From positions 105,273 to 132,319 of the forward strand of contig JNVV01000017.1 in the NCBI GenBank assembly GCA_000733355.1: DNA of 27,047 nucleotides. The letters run 5' to 3'. The notes under the pieces are model-generated. The model was not told the DNA's origin. It saw only the letters and a list, made by a program, of their open reading frames with translations, and made no database searches. Both the position numbers and the translations under genes were made by a program. Shown piece by piece: positions 1-9,529 of this stretch (its first letter is position 1; each line of letters opens with the position of its first letter). This stretch comes from Falciphora oryzae. Its lineage: Eukaryota; Ascomycota; Sordariomycetes; Magnaporthales; Magnaporthaceae.

Positions 1-1898
1 AGTTCACGGGGATCAAGGCTTTCTCTGCCTTCCCAAGTGTGCGGCTTGCACCTGGTGTAGATCCTCGCATCTCGTGCGGCTTTCGGCTTCCCGATTGTTG
101 TTGTTGTCGCCAACGTGCATGCGCCGTCCCGAGGCGTAGCTCTTCTGCCGCGCTCGCAACCCCCTTCTTGCGTCTGCTGGCACCGTCCCTTGCGCCTGTT
201 GGTATTATTTTTTGCATTTTTTCCACGGTTGATTCCCCTGCTCCATTTACCTACACTCCGTGCTGCCTGCTCCTTCTGCACCGCGGCGCCGTCCCTCCTT
301 GCACCGTAGGACCCTATGTATGCCCGCGACGACCATTTTTGTGCTTCCCCTTTACGATTTGCAGCATTTCCATTTCCCATTACCACCTCGCTGCATAATT
401 TTTTCCCGATATGATGTTTGTTCCTTTTGGTTCTTTGGAGAGGGGGCGGACCAGACGCTTTGTGTATAAAAACAGCACATTTGGCGAGGATGGGCGCGGT
501 TGCTTTGCATCCGGCCTGTCTTCTATCTCATTATCATAAAAAAATAAAAAAAATAAAAAGTTGATCCGCCCGAACCGGACCTGCAAATCTCGCATGACGA
601 CCCAGCCGTATTTTCCTTCAGAGTGGAGAAGACGCCTTGAACTTTGCGCATGTCGCTCGAGGGAGGCCCACACCCGGCGCAAGCCCACGGGAAACGGAAG
701 CCGGTGGAGGAGACAGGTTGCGCCCTGGGAACGCAGACGCGTCGCCAGGTGCGCGCGCGGGTGCGCTACGGTGGGGGTACCGTTTGGCTTGGTGGGAGGC
801 AAGTTTACCCGCGAGTGCCGAAATGATGCCCCGAGTGCCAACCCGGGCTGATCGCCTTCAGCCCTGTTGCCGCGCCCCGCCTGCTGCTCAGGCTGAGGCG
901 GCGGCAGCTTCCGGAGGCCGGCAACTCGATCACTCGTGCATGACTATATAGGCAGGCAGGCAGTCCGGTCAGTGCATGGGACATGGCGAGCAGGAGGCTG
1001 CTTGCTCTACACAGGACAGACCGGACTCTCAAGATCAATCCATTCACACAAACATGAACCACGTGGAGAGGGAACGGGAAAAGCACACCTGAATCGAAAT
1101 CGAGGTCGCACTGCTGCCATACAAAGTGCATGAATGGTCCCCCAAACCGACGAATGGTGGGTGAGTGAGCGCATCAGCCGTCTCGAGGATCCTCGCCCTC
1201 TGCCCTCCGAGTGTCTCCAACATACGTCCCTCTTAGATGGTAGAAAGCCGCAAAAGCTAACACAACAACAATAAAAACAGAAAAAGTAAATGATCCTTGA
1301 TGCCCCTTTTCACGAAAAGACAAACTCGTTCAATTTGCTCCCGGTCAAAGAAAATAGAAAACTATGCCCCAAAGTATTGCGCCAACTTCCTTGCCTCCCC
1401 GGGCAAACGCTAACCTCGGAACCGAAAAAGAACTCCACTCAATGAGTACCTCAAAAATACACGAGAAAAAAAAAGTATCAACCATGGCGGGAAGACCCCA
1501 GTTGCTCCTATCCAAGATGACATCCCCAAACGCCATTGTGCGATTTGCTTCCGGATTCCGATTCCCTCTGGGCGACTGCGGTCCCGTCAAGAACTGCCGT
1601 CAAGTCAGCCGGCTAAAATATGCCATCGAAGAAAAAGGCCAGACGGCAAGACTAAAGCCCCCCTGGAGCAGGGCTCAGGCAGGTCTAGGCCGGAATCGTC
1701 CATCGGTAGGGGGCCCGTGCTCTCAATGGGCCTTGGCTTTATCGTGGAGTCTTCGATTGTGGCCGTTGACCGTTGTGAATGTTGACGCCAGTTGCCGTTG
1801 ATGAACCGAGCGTCGCAGTAGCCCAAGCTAGTAGAGCGGACGAGAGACGCAGTGCCGCGGTTTCCCTATCCCGGAATCCCAGCCCCACGTCAATCGGC
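1..1898. other. Non-coding stretch downstream of the bZIP gene
   Basis: No reading frame here has recognisable protein content, and the open frames are short and overlap on both strands. The part next to 1899 should hold the 3' UTR of the minus-strand bZIP gene. A TATA-like TATAAAAA lies near 465-472 and a TATATA near 944-949, but no plausible gene starts after either. A short (GGCA)n run sits near 951-962. Several A-rich runs (about 540-560, 1260-1290, 1464-1474) look like ordinary intergenic sequence. Confidence 0.55.
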
Positions 1899-3256
1899 TC
1901 ATAATAGCGAGTCGCTCCCGCAGGCCACGCTCTGGTCGATGGCCTCGCGTATGGCGCTCTCCTCGAAGACGGGGCCCTGGCCGTCGCACTTGGCGCGGCC
2001 CTTGAGCCGGTTGCTGATGTCGGCGATGTCGAGGCGGTTGCTCTTGAAGAGGTCGTGGTTGATGATGTACTCCCACGTCGCGCTCGCGTCGTAGAGCCGC
2101 TCGCCCGAGTCGCTCACCACGATGCGGTGGTTCAGCGTCTTGTTGTCGTGGCCCGCGAGCAGGTCCGAGTAGAAGTCGGTCGGGTTGTACGTCATGGGGC
2201 CTGTCGTCAGCTGCGCGCTCGCCGAGCCCCTCCCGGAGCTCCCGCTCGGGCTGCCGGCCCCGGACATGGACGAGGTCGCGCGCAGGATTTCGTTCTCGGT
2301 GCTGATCTTCTGCAGGTCCCGCTTCAGCCTCTCGTTTTCCGACGTCGCCTGCTGCTGGGCCGCCTCGAGCGACGCGAGCTTGGCTTCGAGGTCCTTGACG
2401 TGGCGCTCCTTGCGCTCGCGGAATGCTCGTTGACTACGCACGCACGAGTTAGTTGATGCCGGCATCACGCTTTTTCCCCGTCTGTCAAACACAGTGCAGA
2501 GACGCCCAAGACTAGCGCGTCCAGGGGCCGATTCTAGACAGGTCCGTTCGCCGACGCCGAGCTGCATGCAGAGACGGCGCTGGTGTCGCATCGGAAATTG
2601 GCCCGTGACACCACCCTCGGGAAAAGACACGGGATGGCGTCGGACAAGACTGTGGGGAGCCGCCGCGATAACAAAGGGGGTGGTGGTACGTACGCAGCTC
2701 GGTTCTGGGCCTTGCGCTTGTGCTGCGTCGGGGTCAGCTTCTCGCCCTCCTCGCCCGACTGCGACCCTCCCCTCCGGCTGCTGCTGGAGCCCGGCTGCTC
2801 GTCCGGGAGCTCCTCCTTGGGCAGCACGCCGGCGCCCTGGTGCGACTGCGGCGGCGCGACCCCGCCGTTCAGGACCTGGGCGGCGTGCGCGTGCGCGTGC
2901 AGGGCGTTGCTGTTGGGCGGTGTCGGCGGGCCGGGGAAGACGGTCGTCGGGGCGGGCTGGTGCTGCGGGTGCTGGTCGGGGAGGCCGTGGCCGTGGCTGA
3001 AGCTCGACGCGTAGCCGTCGAAATTTGCGGCGTACTGGTCGTTGGGGAACTCGGAGTAGACGTCCTGGGAGGAGAGGTTGCATGAGTAAGCAGCAGCAGC
3101 AGCAGCAGCGGCAGTTCAAGACAGACGTACTGGAGGCGATGTGGTGTTGAAGTCTTCAGACGGGCCCGAGGTGGAATGCGACGGGGTCAGGGGCGGCATG
3201 CCGATGAAGTGGTAGGGCTGGGAGCCCGAGAAGTAGGCGGCTTGCGAGTAGTCCAT
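1899..3256 (-). CDS. Yap/AP-1-like bZIP transcription factor
   Basis: Three exons give 343 aa: 3256-3131, 3064-2694 and 2433-1899 (minus). Intron 1 (3130-3065) runs GTACGT to CCCAG in phase 0. Intron 2 (2693-2434) runs GTACGT to CGTAG and splits the DNA-binding helix. Joining exons 2 and 3 makes NRAAQRAFRERKERH, the Yap/Pap1 signature (N-x-x-A-Q-x-x-F-R). A coiled-coil zipper follows (DLEAKL..LEAAQ..NERLKRDL..NEILRA). The N-terminus (MDYSQAAYFSG, FIGMPPLTPSHSTS) is typical of a conserved fungal AP-1-like family; the middle is Pro/Gln/His-rich, as in activation domains. It should be a nuclear, sequence-specific regulator. Databases label relatives AP-1-like, kapC or FCR3-like; I cannot choose among these, so no symbol is given. 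The C-terminal segment with CDGQGPVFEES has two cysteines but not a clear Yap1 redox domain. Both adjoining stretches are non-coding. Confidence 0.9.
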
Positions 3257-6200
3257 GGCGGGCGACGAGGCAGTCGAGCCGGGTGCTAGTGGTGGTGATG
3301 CTGGACGCGGTCGGCGTGTCTGGTGTCGAGGTCAAATTGCTGCTCCTGGCCTCGCTGTGGAGGCTTTCTTTCGCGCGGCTTTGCTTTTGTGCAGACCAAG
3401 TGCCGGGCCAGCAGCGTCGGGGAAAAGAGTGGACAAGTGGGTTTTTGAATGTCGGAGTGTCGGACAGGGGGCCACCATCTGCATCGGCCGCCGTTTGTGC
3501 TGCTTCAGGTGGAGGAGGGGGGGCGTGGGAATGACGCACGGGCAGCGCCAGGGGACCGCTGGCCTGAGACTGGAAGGGTCCCCGCCTGCCGGCACAGCGC
3601 AGGTGGGACAGTGGCCGCAGCGTCGCACGCATCACAGCACAGGCGGGAATAGCACGGTGGGCTGGCTCCATCAGCAGCAGCATCTCTGCCTCGACCTCGC
3701 AGCCGGGATGCCACTGCGGTCAAGACAACTCGACTGACCTAAAGCCTGCCCCTGTCCCGCCGCCCAGGGTGCCATGCAATGCGACCTGGCCAGATGCGGC
3801 CCCAGACAGTGGCCACAAGGTTTTGGCCTAGGGGATAAGGAGATGGCGTCGGGCAGCCAAACATGAACATAAGCAAACAGGCTGCACCCAAAGCAACCAG
3901 GCTACACCCAAAGCAAGCAGCTGCACCCAAAGCAACCAGGCTACACCCAAAACGCCCATCCTCATCTCAACATCCCGTCATCCCGCAGCCAAGGCAAACG
4001 GCAAGCCCAGCCACTCAGGACTGCATTAGGTACTCTGCACTCCCGCAGCTGCCGCGCCGTCTTTCCCGCCGTGGTCGGGGCAATCCCTGGCTTCGCACAG
4101 CGTCGCGCTCCCGCAAAGTCCGGCCAAGGGCCCCCGTTCTCGTCCCGTCGGCCGCTTACATACGTAGAAACACCCCGGCAGGCAGAATCCCTCCAGGGAC
4201 GTTTTGGACTATCCCCAATTCCTGCCTGTGCTGGCCCCGTGAATCCCGAGATACCCGTCTTCTGGGTATGATTTTCCTGCTATCCTGGTGATGAACCGAC
4301 TCGGGGTCGGGAATGGCGTCCAACCAAACAAAGTTTGAAAAAGAAACATGGAAAAACATTTTGCAGAAAAAATGGGAGGACAAATGACAATGGAAATCAC
4401 TGCCGATTCCCCCGCCGTCCCTCTGAGTCCCGCAAAACGGTTGTCGAATTCTTCGGACGATGAGGGGAACGCTTGCCACCCTCAAACTCTATGCACATCG
4501 CAGAATTTAACCTCGCGACTCTTGCCCACGCCGCCATCGCGACTTGCTTATTGCCCAGGGTGTCAGGGGGCCAACAACTCCTCGAAGGGTGTGGTCTTGA
4601 CGTCCAAATTTCTGCACGGCCCCGTTTCCTGCTTATCGTCACTACACCTGCTGCCGCCCGTCTCAATCATCAGGAAGCTCGCTGGGCTCCCGCGTGTGCG
4701 TTTGTTGGCGTTCGCTACACCGACGAAAGGATCTGGCCGGTGGGGGTCCCTGCCGCCGGTTTCTGAACATCAGATGGGACGTTGTGTCTGGGCCGTGTTA
4801 CTTGAGAAAAGCCAGATCACATGGGACGCTTTGGAACCATGTCTGCAGCGATACCACCCCTGAGAGCTTGTTGGTTCGGAGCTTGCAAAGGTCAAACGGC
4901 GCGGGGTTCAAACCCCGAGGGCTAGAGCAATTTTTAACAGGAAAAAAGGCATGTACATCCAGCAGGGAGGAGCAGGAGGTGAGCAGGTCAAAAGGAAAGG
5001 AACGGGGACCCGGAGCAAGTCCAGAGGCGAGTACACTCACGGCAAACTCCCACTGGCGGTGCCGCACGTGCGCTCTTCCGATCAAGCAACTCGCAGGAGC
5101 GGGCACGGCTGGAAAATCTAGTCTCGATCCAGACGACTCGGAGCCATCGGACAGCCGTCCAGGGCTAGGTCTTCCATGCCCCGACGCGGGCGGCGACCTC
5201 GACTGAGACGGCGGCCCCCCTGCGCGAGATCTTCGGCAGTGAGACCCGGAACCGGAGGGTCATGGACTCTGAGCCCTTGGAGGCTTTTCGTCTGACGCCA
5301 AGCGGCGGGTGGTGGCCAAAGTTTCTCTGCTGGCCCGTTTGTTATCAGGAAGGGGCATACATGCAACGTCTGCCGCACCGCCCGGTTCTCGACTTTGGCG
5401 CTGCAGATCCCACAATGAGGCACGGGCAGACGGGGTGGTGAGGTTTGACGATGCGCCCCGTCTGTTCATTTGGTCGCATCGCACCCCCTGACGTTGCGGC
5501 CTGCGCTAACGCAACGCCTCCTGCTGGGCCAGCCGAAACCAGGCCAGGCCCGTGCCGCGGCCCTGCAGGTCTGGGGCGCTCATCCCCCATGCCGACGGTA
5601 AGCATACGACTTGCCCAGGCCGGCAAGGGTTGGTGTCGAATACCGAGGTAGACGCGGGCGCGGCCGAGCTGGCTTACGTCTGCCCGGAGCAGTATCACGG
5701 AAGCCCGTCGTCGCCGGTCCCAGCTCGGCCAGCTGCTCTGTCCAGAGAAGCGCAGTCGCTCGAGCCCAATGCCGCTGGGATTGGTCGCTACGCAAATAAA
5801 GAGAAATAACAAAGGCGAGTAGCCGGGTCTGTGGGGCCGCAGAGGTTCTCCCGAGCCACGGATGCAGATCGCTTGGCCGTTTGATCATCCCGTTGCTCCT
5901 GGCCGGAGGAGACGTTCCTTGGCACCGCATTGTGGGCCAGACCCTAGGCTGACAGCAGCTCACGTCGATGCATGAGCAGGAAAGGCTTCCATTTCCCGCC
6001 ATTTGAAGCTTCGCTTCACCCTTCTACGCAGCGAGGCTGGCGGTGTCAGCCCTTACGCGCTAGTGAGCAGGGGGAGCGGGGAGCGAATGGGGTCATGCAC
6101 TCGGATTGCAAGGCCGCCCGCCAAGCCTCCAAAAGAACAGAAAAGAAGGAAAGAAAGTTCCGAACAGACGCTTCTCGGCTTTAAGACGAGCGTTGCATGC

Positions 6201-6601
6201 GTGCGCAGCCGCTGTCAAACTGCGCGTGGCAGCGAAGCATCGGTCCAGCCCTGCGGGTCTGGTGCTAACGCCGCTCCATGAGCACCATCGACACGTTTCC
6301 CGCTTAGAAGGGTGGGCGAGACGGGTCGGGATTGGCTGCTTGCGGTCTTCCCACTGTCCCCCGCCCCTCCACGAGGAGGTCTTGATTCATGCGGGAGCGT
6401 TCCGAGATCGACGGTGACGGCTGAGACGCGAGCCCAGGCGCGTGCAGCACAGACGTCCATGCCTGGCTGGGCACGTTGCTTGCCGTAGGTTCTGACCGTC
6501 GTCTCACCTCGACCCAGGAAGAATGGAGGGCCAGGGTGGAGAGCGAGAGCGACGGTTTTTTAAGCTTATTCACCATCTACATTTATAGATCTGCTGACGG
6601 A
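3257..6601. other. Long non-coding stretch upstream of the bZIP gene
   Basis: About 3.3 kb in which I see no supportable gene. The first kilobase is the likely promoter and 5' leader of the minus-strand bZIP gene and carries a 20-bp tandem repeat (3871-3949). The rest contains only short overlapping frames without family resemblance. Within it are an adapter-like stretch (5066-5083) and a B-box-like GGTTCAAACCCC followed by a T-run (about 4905-4940), both described under findings. Confidence 0.5.
3871..3949. repeat. 20-bp tandem repeat, four copies
   Basis: Four head-to-tail units of the form AAGCAACCAGGCTACACCCA occupy 3871-3890, 3891-3910, 3911-3929 and 3930-3949. The third copy is one base short. 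Copies differ at a few positions only (A/C at unit position 7, G/A at position 14). The array lies about 0.6 kb upstream of the bZIP start codon, so it could be promoter sequence. No function is shown. Confidence 0.9.
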
Positions 6602-7640
6602 TCAGAGCGGCCCACACTGGATGGCCACTTGCACACACCTCGAGCTGCCACCACCACCCCATTGGGACCACGAGAAAGAGAGAGAGAGCAACGAGCCACT
6701 GTCCCCGGGGTGGTCCAGCAGCTGCGCAATCCGCCCCTCGACGCCCCACTTTTGGATCAGGGCCGTCAACTCTCTGAAAGCCTGGACCCCGCGATCCACG
6801 CTGTCCTTGGTGTTCCGATTCCGCTCCACGACCATGACGGCGGCCACCTTGGTCCTTGAGTTGGAGACCAGAAACACTTTCCCCATGCCGCCGCGGCCAA
6901 GCGGCTCAGGCAACGTCCACTGGCCCACGGTCCGGGCGTTGCGGAGCGGAGTCGGCACCCCAAAATCAACGGCCCGCGGTGCTTTTAGAACGCCGGCCAA
7001 GTAGCCGGCCCGTTTTTCATTGAATTCCGGCGTGGCGGCCCAATCCGTTCATCGGAAACGTATTTGAGCTTGTCGAACGCGATAATCATTAAATAACAGT
7101 TCAACGCGTGCCGCTAGCGCTTGACCAGTGTGCCGTTGACCGCGAGCTCGGCGTGTTGGGATTTGGAATTTCCGGCGATAAAGAGGACCCGGTTGTGCAG
7201 GTCAAAGTTGAAGCGCGCGTGCATCGCCCGGAGGCTGATGCCGTATTTCTTCGCAAAGGCCACGGTACAAAGGAGCAGGTCCGGGCCGCCATTTTGTGAC
7301 AGCCGGCCCTTACCCGCCGTCAGTCCAAACTCGGGAACCAACGGGCCAGACTGGAGGCCCAGGAGTTGCCGCCCCGTCCAGACCATGCCCATTTCTCGGA
7401 CCGTGCCTGCAGCTTCGCTCCCGGAATAGGGATCGGTCAGGCTGTCACTGGTAAACCCATCGCCTTGCAGGAGCCGGCGTTCCGGCTCCCGCTTGAACTG
7501 GGCCACATCCTCGTCCAGCACCTGGACAGGCTCGACCTGGTAAGGGCATCGTAGGTGTCGCTTAGGGCCAGACGGGCGATGGGATTCTCAGGTGTCAAAG
7601 TTGCGAAAACCTGTTCAGGGGTTGCTGGCAAATACGCGTC
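6602..7640 (-). pseudogene. Relic of an FHA-domain protein kinase
   Basis: Read on the minus strand, three pieces of one protein lie in order but in different frames. First (about 7640-7545) is an N-terminal stretch, AYLPATPEQVFATLTPEN...DTYDAL. Next, from about 7546 to 7114, QVEPVQVLDEDVAQFKREPE leads to an FHA-like end (HARFNFD, then AVNGTLVKR where FHA proteins have S-N-G-T). A stop codon follows. Third (about 7050-6602) is a kinase N-lobe: W-x-L-x-x-x-L-G-R-G-G-M-G-K-V glycine loop, an AAVMVVER strand, and an F-R-E-L helix. The glycine loop is good. The lysine strand reads AAVMVVER where the catalytic lysine is normally found, so that residue appears lost. The C-lobe (HRD, DFG) is absent. 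Frameshifts near 7543 and 7060-7110 and the missing C-lobe mark it as dead. Relatives in fungi are CHK2/Rad53-like or other FHA-kinases; the exact subfamily is not clear. Confidence 0.72.
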
Positions 7641-8503
7641 GGTACGAAACCCCTGTGCACATGCGAGGCATCCGCCGCCCCCGAGCCCAAGGGGACCCGG
7701 ATAAAAGCCAAGAAGTCCAAAGAGGAAAAGCGGATGTCGACGTCGACGCAGAGCCAGCACCGCGACAGGCCCCCGGCACCATCCTTCGGCCAGCCCACGC
7801 GCCCGCCAGCCCCGAATTCCCCTTCCCCCACACCCTGCCGAGGCCACATTTGACGAGCCTGCGATTGACAGCGGTAACCTCGCCGGTAACGGTCCTCGTC
7901 GCGGTCCTCACTGGGCGACGACGGAACCACCTTCTCCCTCCCTGTGGGCAAACCGCCGCGTCCGTCTCCTGTAGTCTGCGACTATCCCAGAGCCTGAAGA
8001 GATCGCCGTAGAGAGACCATCCGGCGGAACCTGAGGGTAGAAGATCAGTCGTGGCTATGGCTATTGGAAGACATCTCGGGCGGGGAGAGAAGGAGGGCTG
8101 ACACAAGCCGCGCAGATCGGGTACTAACAATGCTTGCCTGGAACGTGAGCGGGGGCCATGGCGTGTCCAGCAAGCCGGAGACGAAGGCTCGTACTGGTGC
8201 GCCCGACCGGTGAAAGGGTGCTGACCGCCCCAAAGAGAGAGCATGAAGTTGTTGGCACAAGTAACTGACAACTCGGGGCCGAGGGGGGAACCACTGCGAA
8301 ACCATGGAATGCATGTCAGAAAGGCGCCATTCCTGCTCCTTGTAGTCCCAGACCCGACCTGACTGCTGGGTCGCGAGTGGCGAGAGTAGCGTCGGGACCG
8401 AGCACTGCGTCAGGACTGCTCCGGGGGGTGAGCGCGTCTGGCCTCTGAACAAGATACCGAGGCGAGGGTGGCCGCACTGGACCGGGCGGACAAGTGGACC
8501 TCC
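7641..8503. other. Non-coding or decayed spacer
   Basis: No recognisable coding signal between the FHA-kinase relic and the reverse-transcriptase relic. Minus-strand frames are open in places but are low-complexity Arg/Ser/Pro-rich translations of GC-rich DNA. It may contain further unrecognisable remains of the retroelement or of the kinase gene's 5' region. Confidence 0.4.
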
Positions 8504-9059
8504 CACCGCCGGAACGGAACAGCTCAGGCGGAGGAACCGGAGCCGTGTTGACGGTGGCCTGGACGAAGTCGAACTGCTCGAAGTTGCCGCCGAAAGACGT
8601 ATTCTTATAGATGGCGAGAGCCCGTCTTGCGGCACTCAATAAGCATGACCGTTTTGCACACCTGGAGGGGCCCCACCAGCTGGGCGTAGTAGGGAATCAT
8701 CATCCCCAGGAATTCGGAGGTGCCAATGAACGTCCCCGGCTCCTTGAGCGTCCGAGGCATCTGCCTGTCGCCAAAGCCTTGAATGCGCGACTCCGTGGTG
8801 AAGAGGCCAAGCGAGTCGACGTAAAAGCCGAGGAGCTCAACGCTTGGGTACCCAACGTACGACTCGGTGGGGGAGATCGCGATCCCCTTGTTTTTGAAAA
8901 GAGCAAGGATCGTCTCCAGGTGGCGCGTGCGGTCCTCGAGCGAGTCACTGAAGATGATGATATCGTCGATAAACGCCCCGCAGTAGGCCTTGTGCGGGGT
9001 AGCCCAGAGGGTTCGTATTGAGCCGTGGATATGCAGGCGAACACGCACAGCCTCACCAT
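8504..9059 (-). pseudogene. Ty3/gypsy reverse transcriptase relic
   Basis: The minus strand encodes the end of a reverse transcriptase palm: AFIDDIIIFSDSLEDRTRHL, with FIDD at the YxDD catalytic position. Next comes a thumb-like stretch (KGIAISPTESYVGYPS, VELLGFYVDSLGL) and the connection segment (RTLKEPGTFIG, FLGMMIPYYAQLVGPLQ). These are in one frame to about 8605. The likely start of RNase H (FEQFDFVQATVNTAP) continues in another frame from about 8639 to 8504. The first half of the palm, the rest of RNase H, integrase and both LTRs are not seen here. It is a truncated, frameshifted fragment of a Ty3/gypsy pol gene and cannot act by itself. A chromodomain from a similar class of element lies at 16733-17113 on the opposite strand. 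Confidence 0.85.
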
Positions 9060-9529
9060 TGGCTAGCGGTGTGATGGCCAGGCGTCATGCAGGCCGCATG
9101 CGTTCAATGCCCGGGCGAGACCTCAAGCTGCTCGCTAGTTGGCTCTTTGGCCGGCTGATCCGGCTCATGCATTGCTGCCCTGGTCATGCGTTGCTGCCCT
9201 GGGGAGCTTGAATTTCCATGGGAACTGCATGCAGCTTCAAATCATAACCCAATTTGATATCGTCGGGGCGTCCTCGCCACGCACTTATCTTGTCACGCAG
9301 CCATACGTGCAGCACATTCAATTTCCATTTAACCTTCGCATATTGCGAGCTCGGACGCTAAGAGGCTTGCCCACATCCTGCCCGTGTCGAGTCGCACATC
9401 GTCCTCCCACGAACAAGATCCCAACCCAATGCGTTTATTGACTGCGAGCATTTTAACGTAATCTCAGACCAACACTGCGACCTCTTACGGGACTTATTTT
9501 CGCTTCGGTCGACCAAAGACGTATTCGAA
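9060..9529. other. Upstream region of the ankyrin-CorA gene
   Basis: About 470 bp without a supportable gene. The ankyrin reading frame stays open upstream of the chosen ATG back to a TAA near 9360, but contains no other ATG in frame. The 5' leader or promoter of the ankyrin-CorA gene should lie here; no clear TATA box or known motif was identified. Confidence 0.45.

Noticed and set aside
4348..4863. 171-codon plus-strand frame starting MEKHFAEKMGGQ
   Set aside because: The first 40 residues look plausible but the rest has no family resemblance or intron signals; not enough to call a gene.
4860..4935. Possible tRNA around GGGGTTCAAACCCC
   Set aside because: The T-stem-like palindrome has a 6-nt loop, no matching acceptor stem exists on either strand, and no A box or anticodon arm is found.
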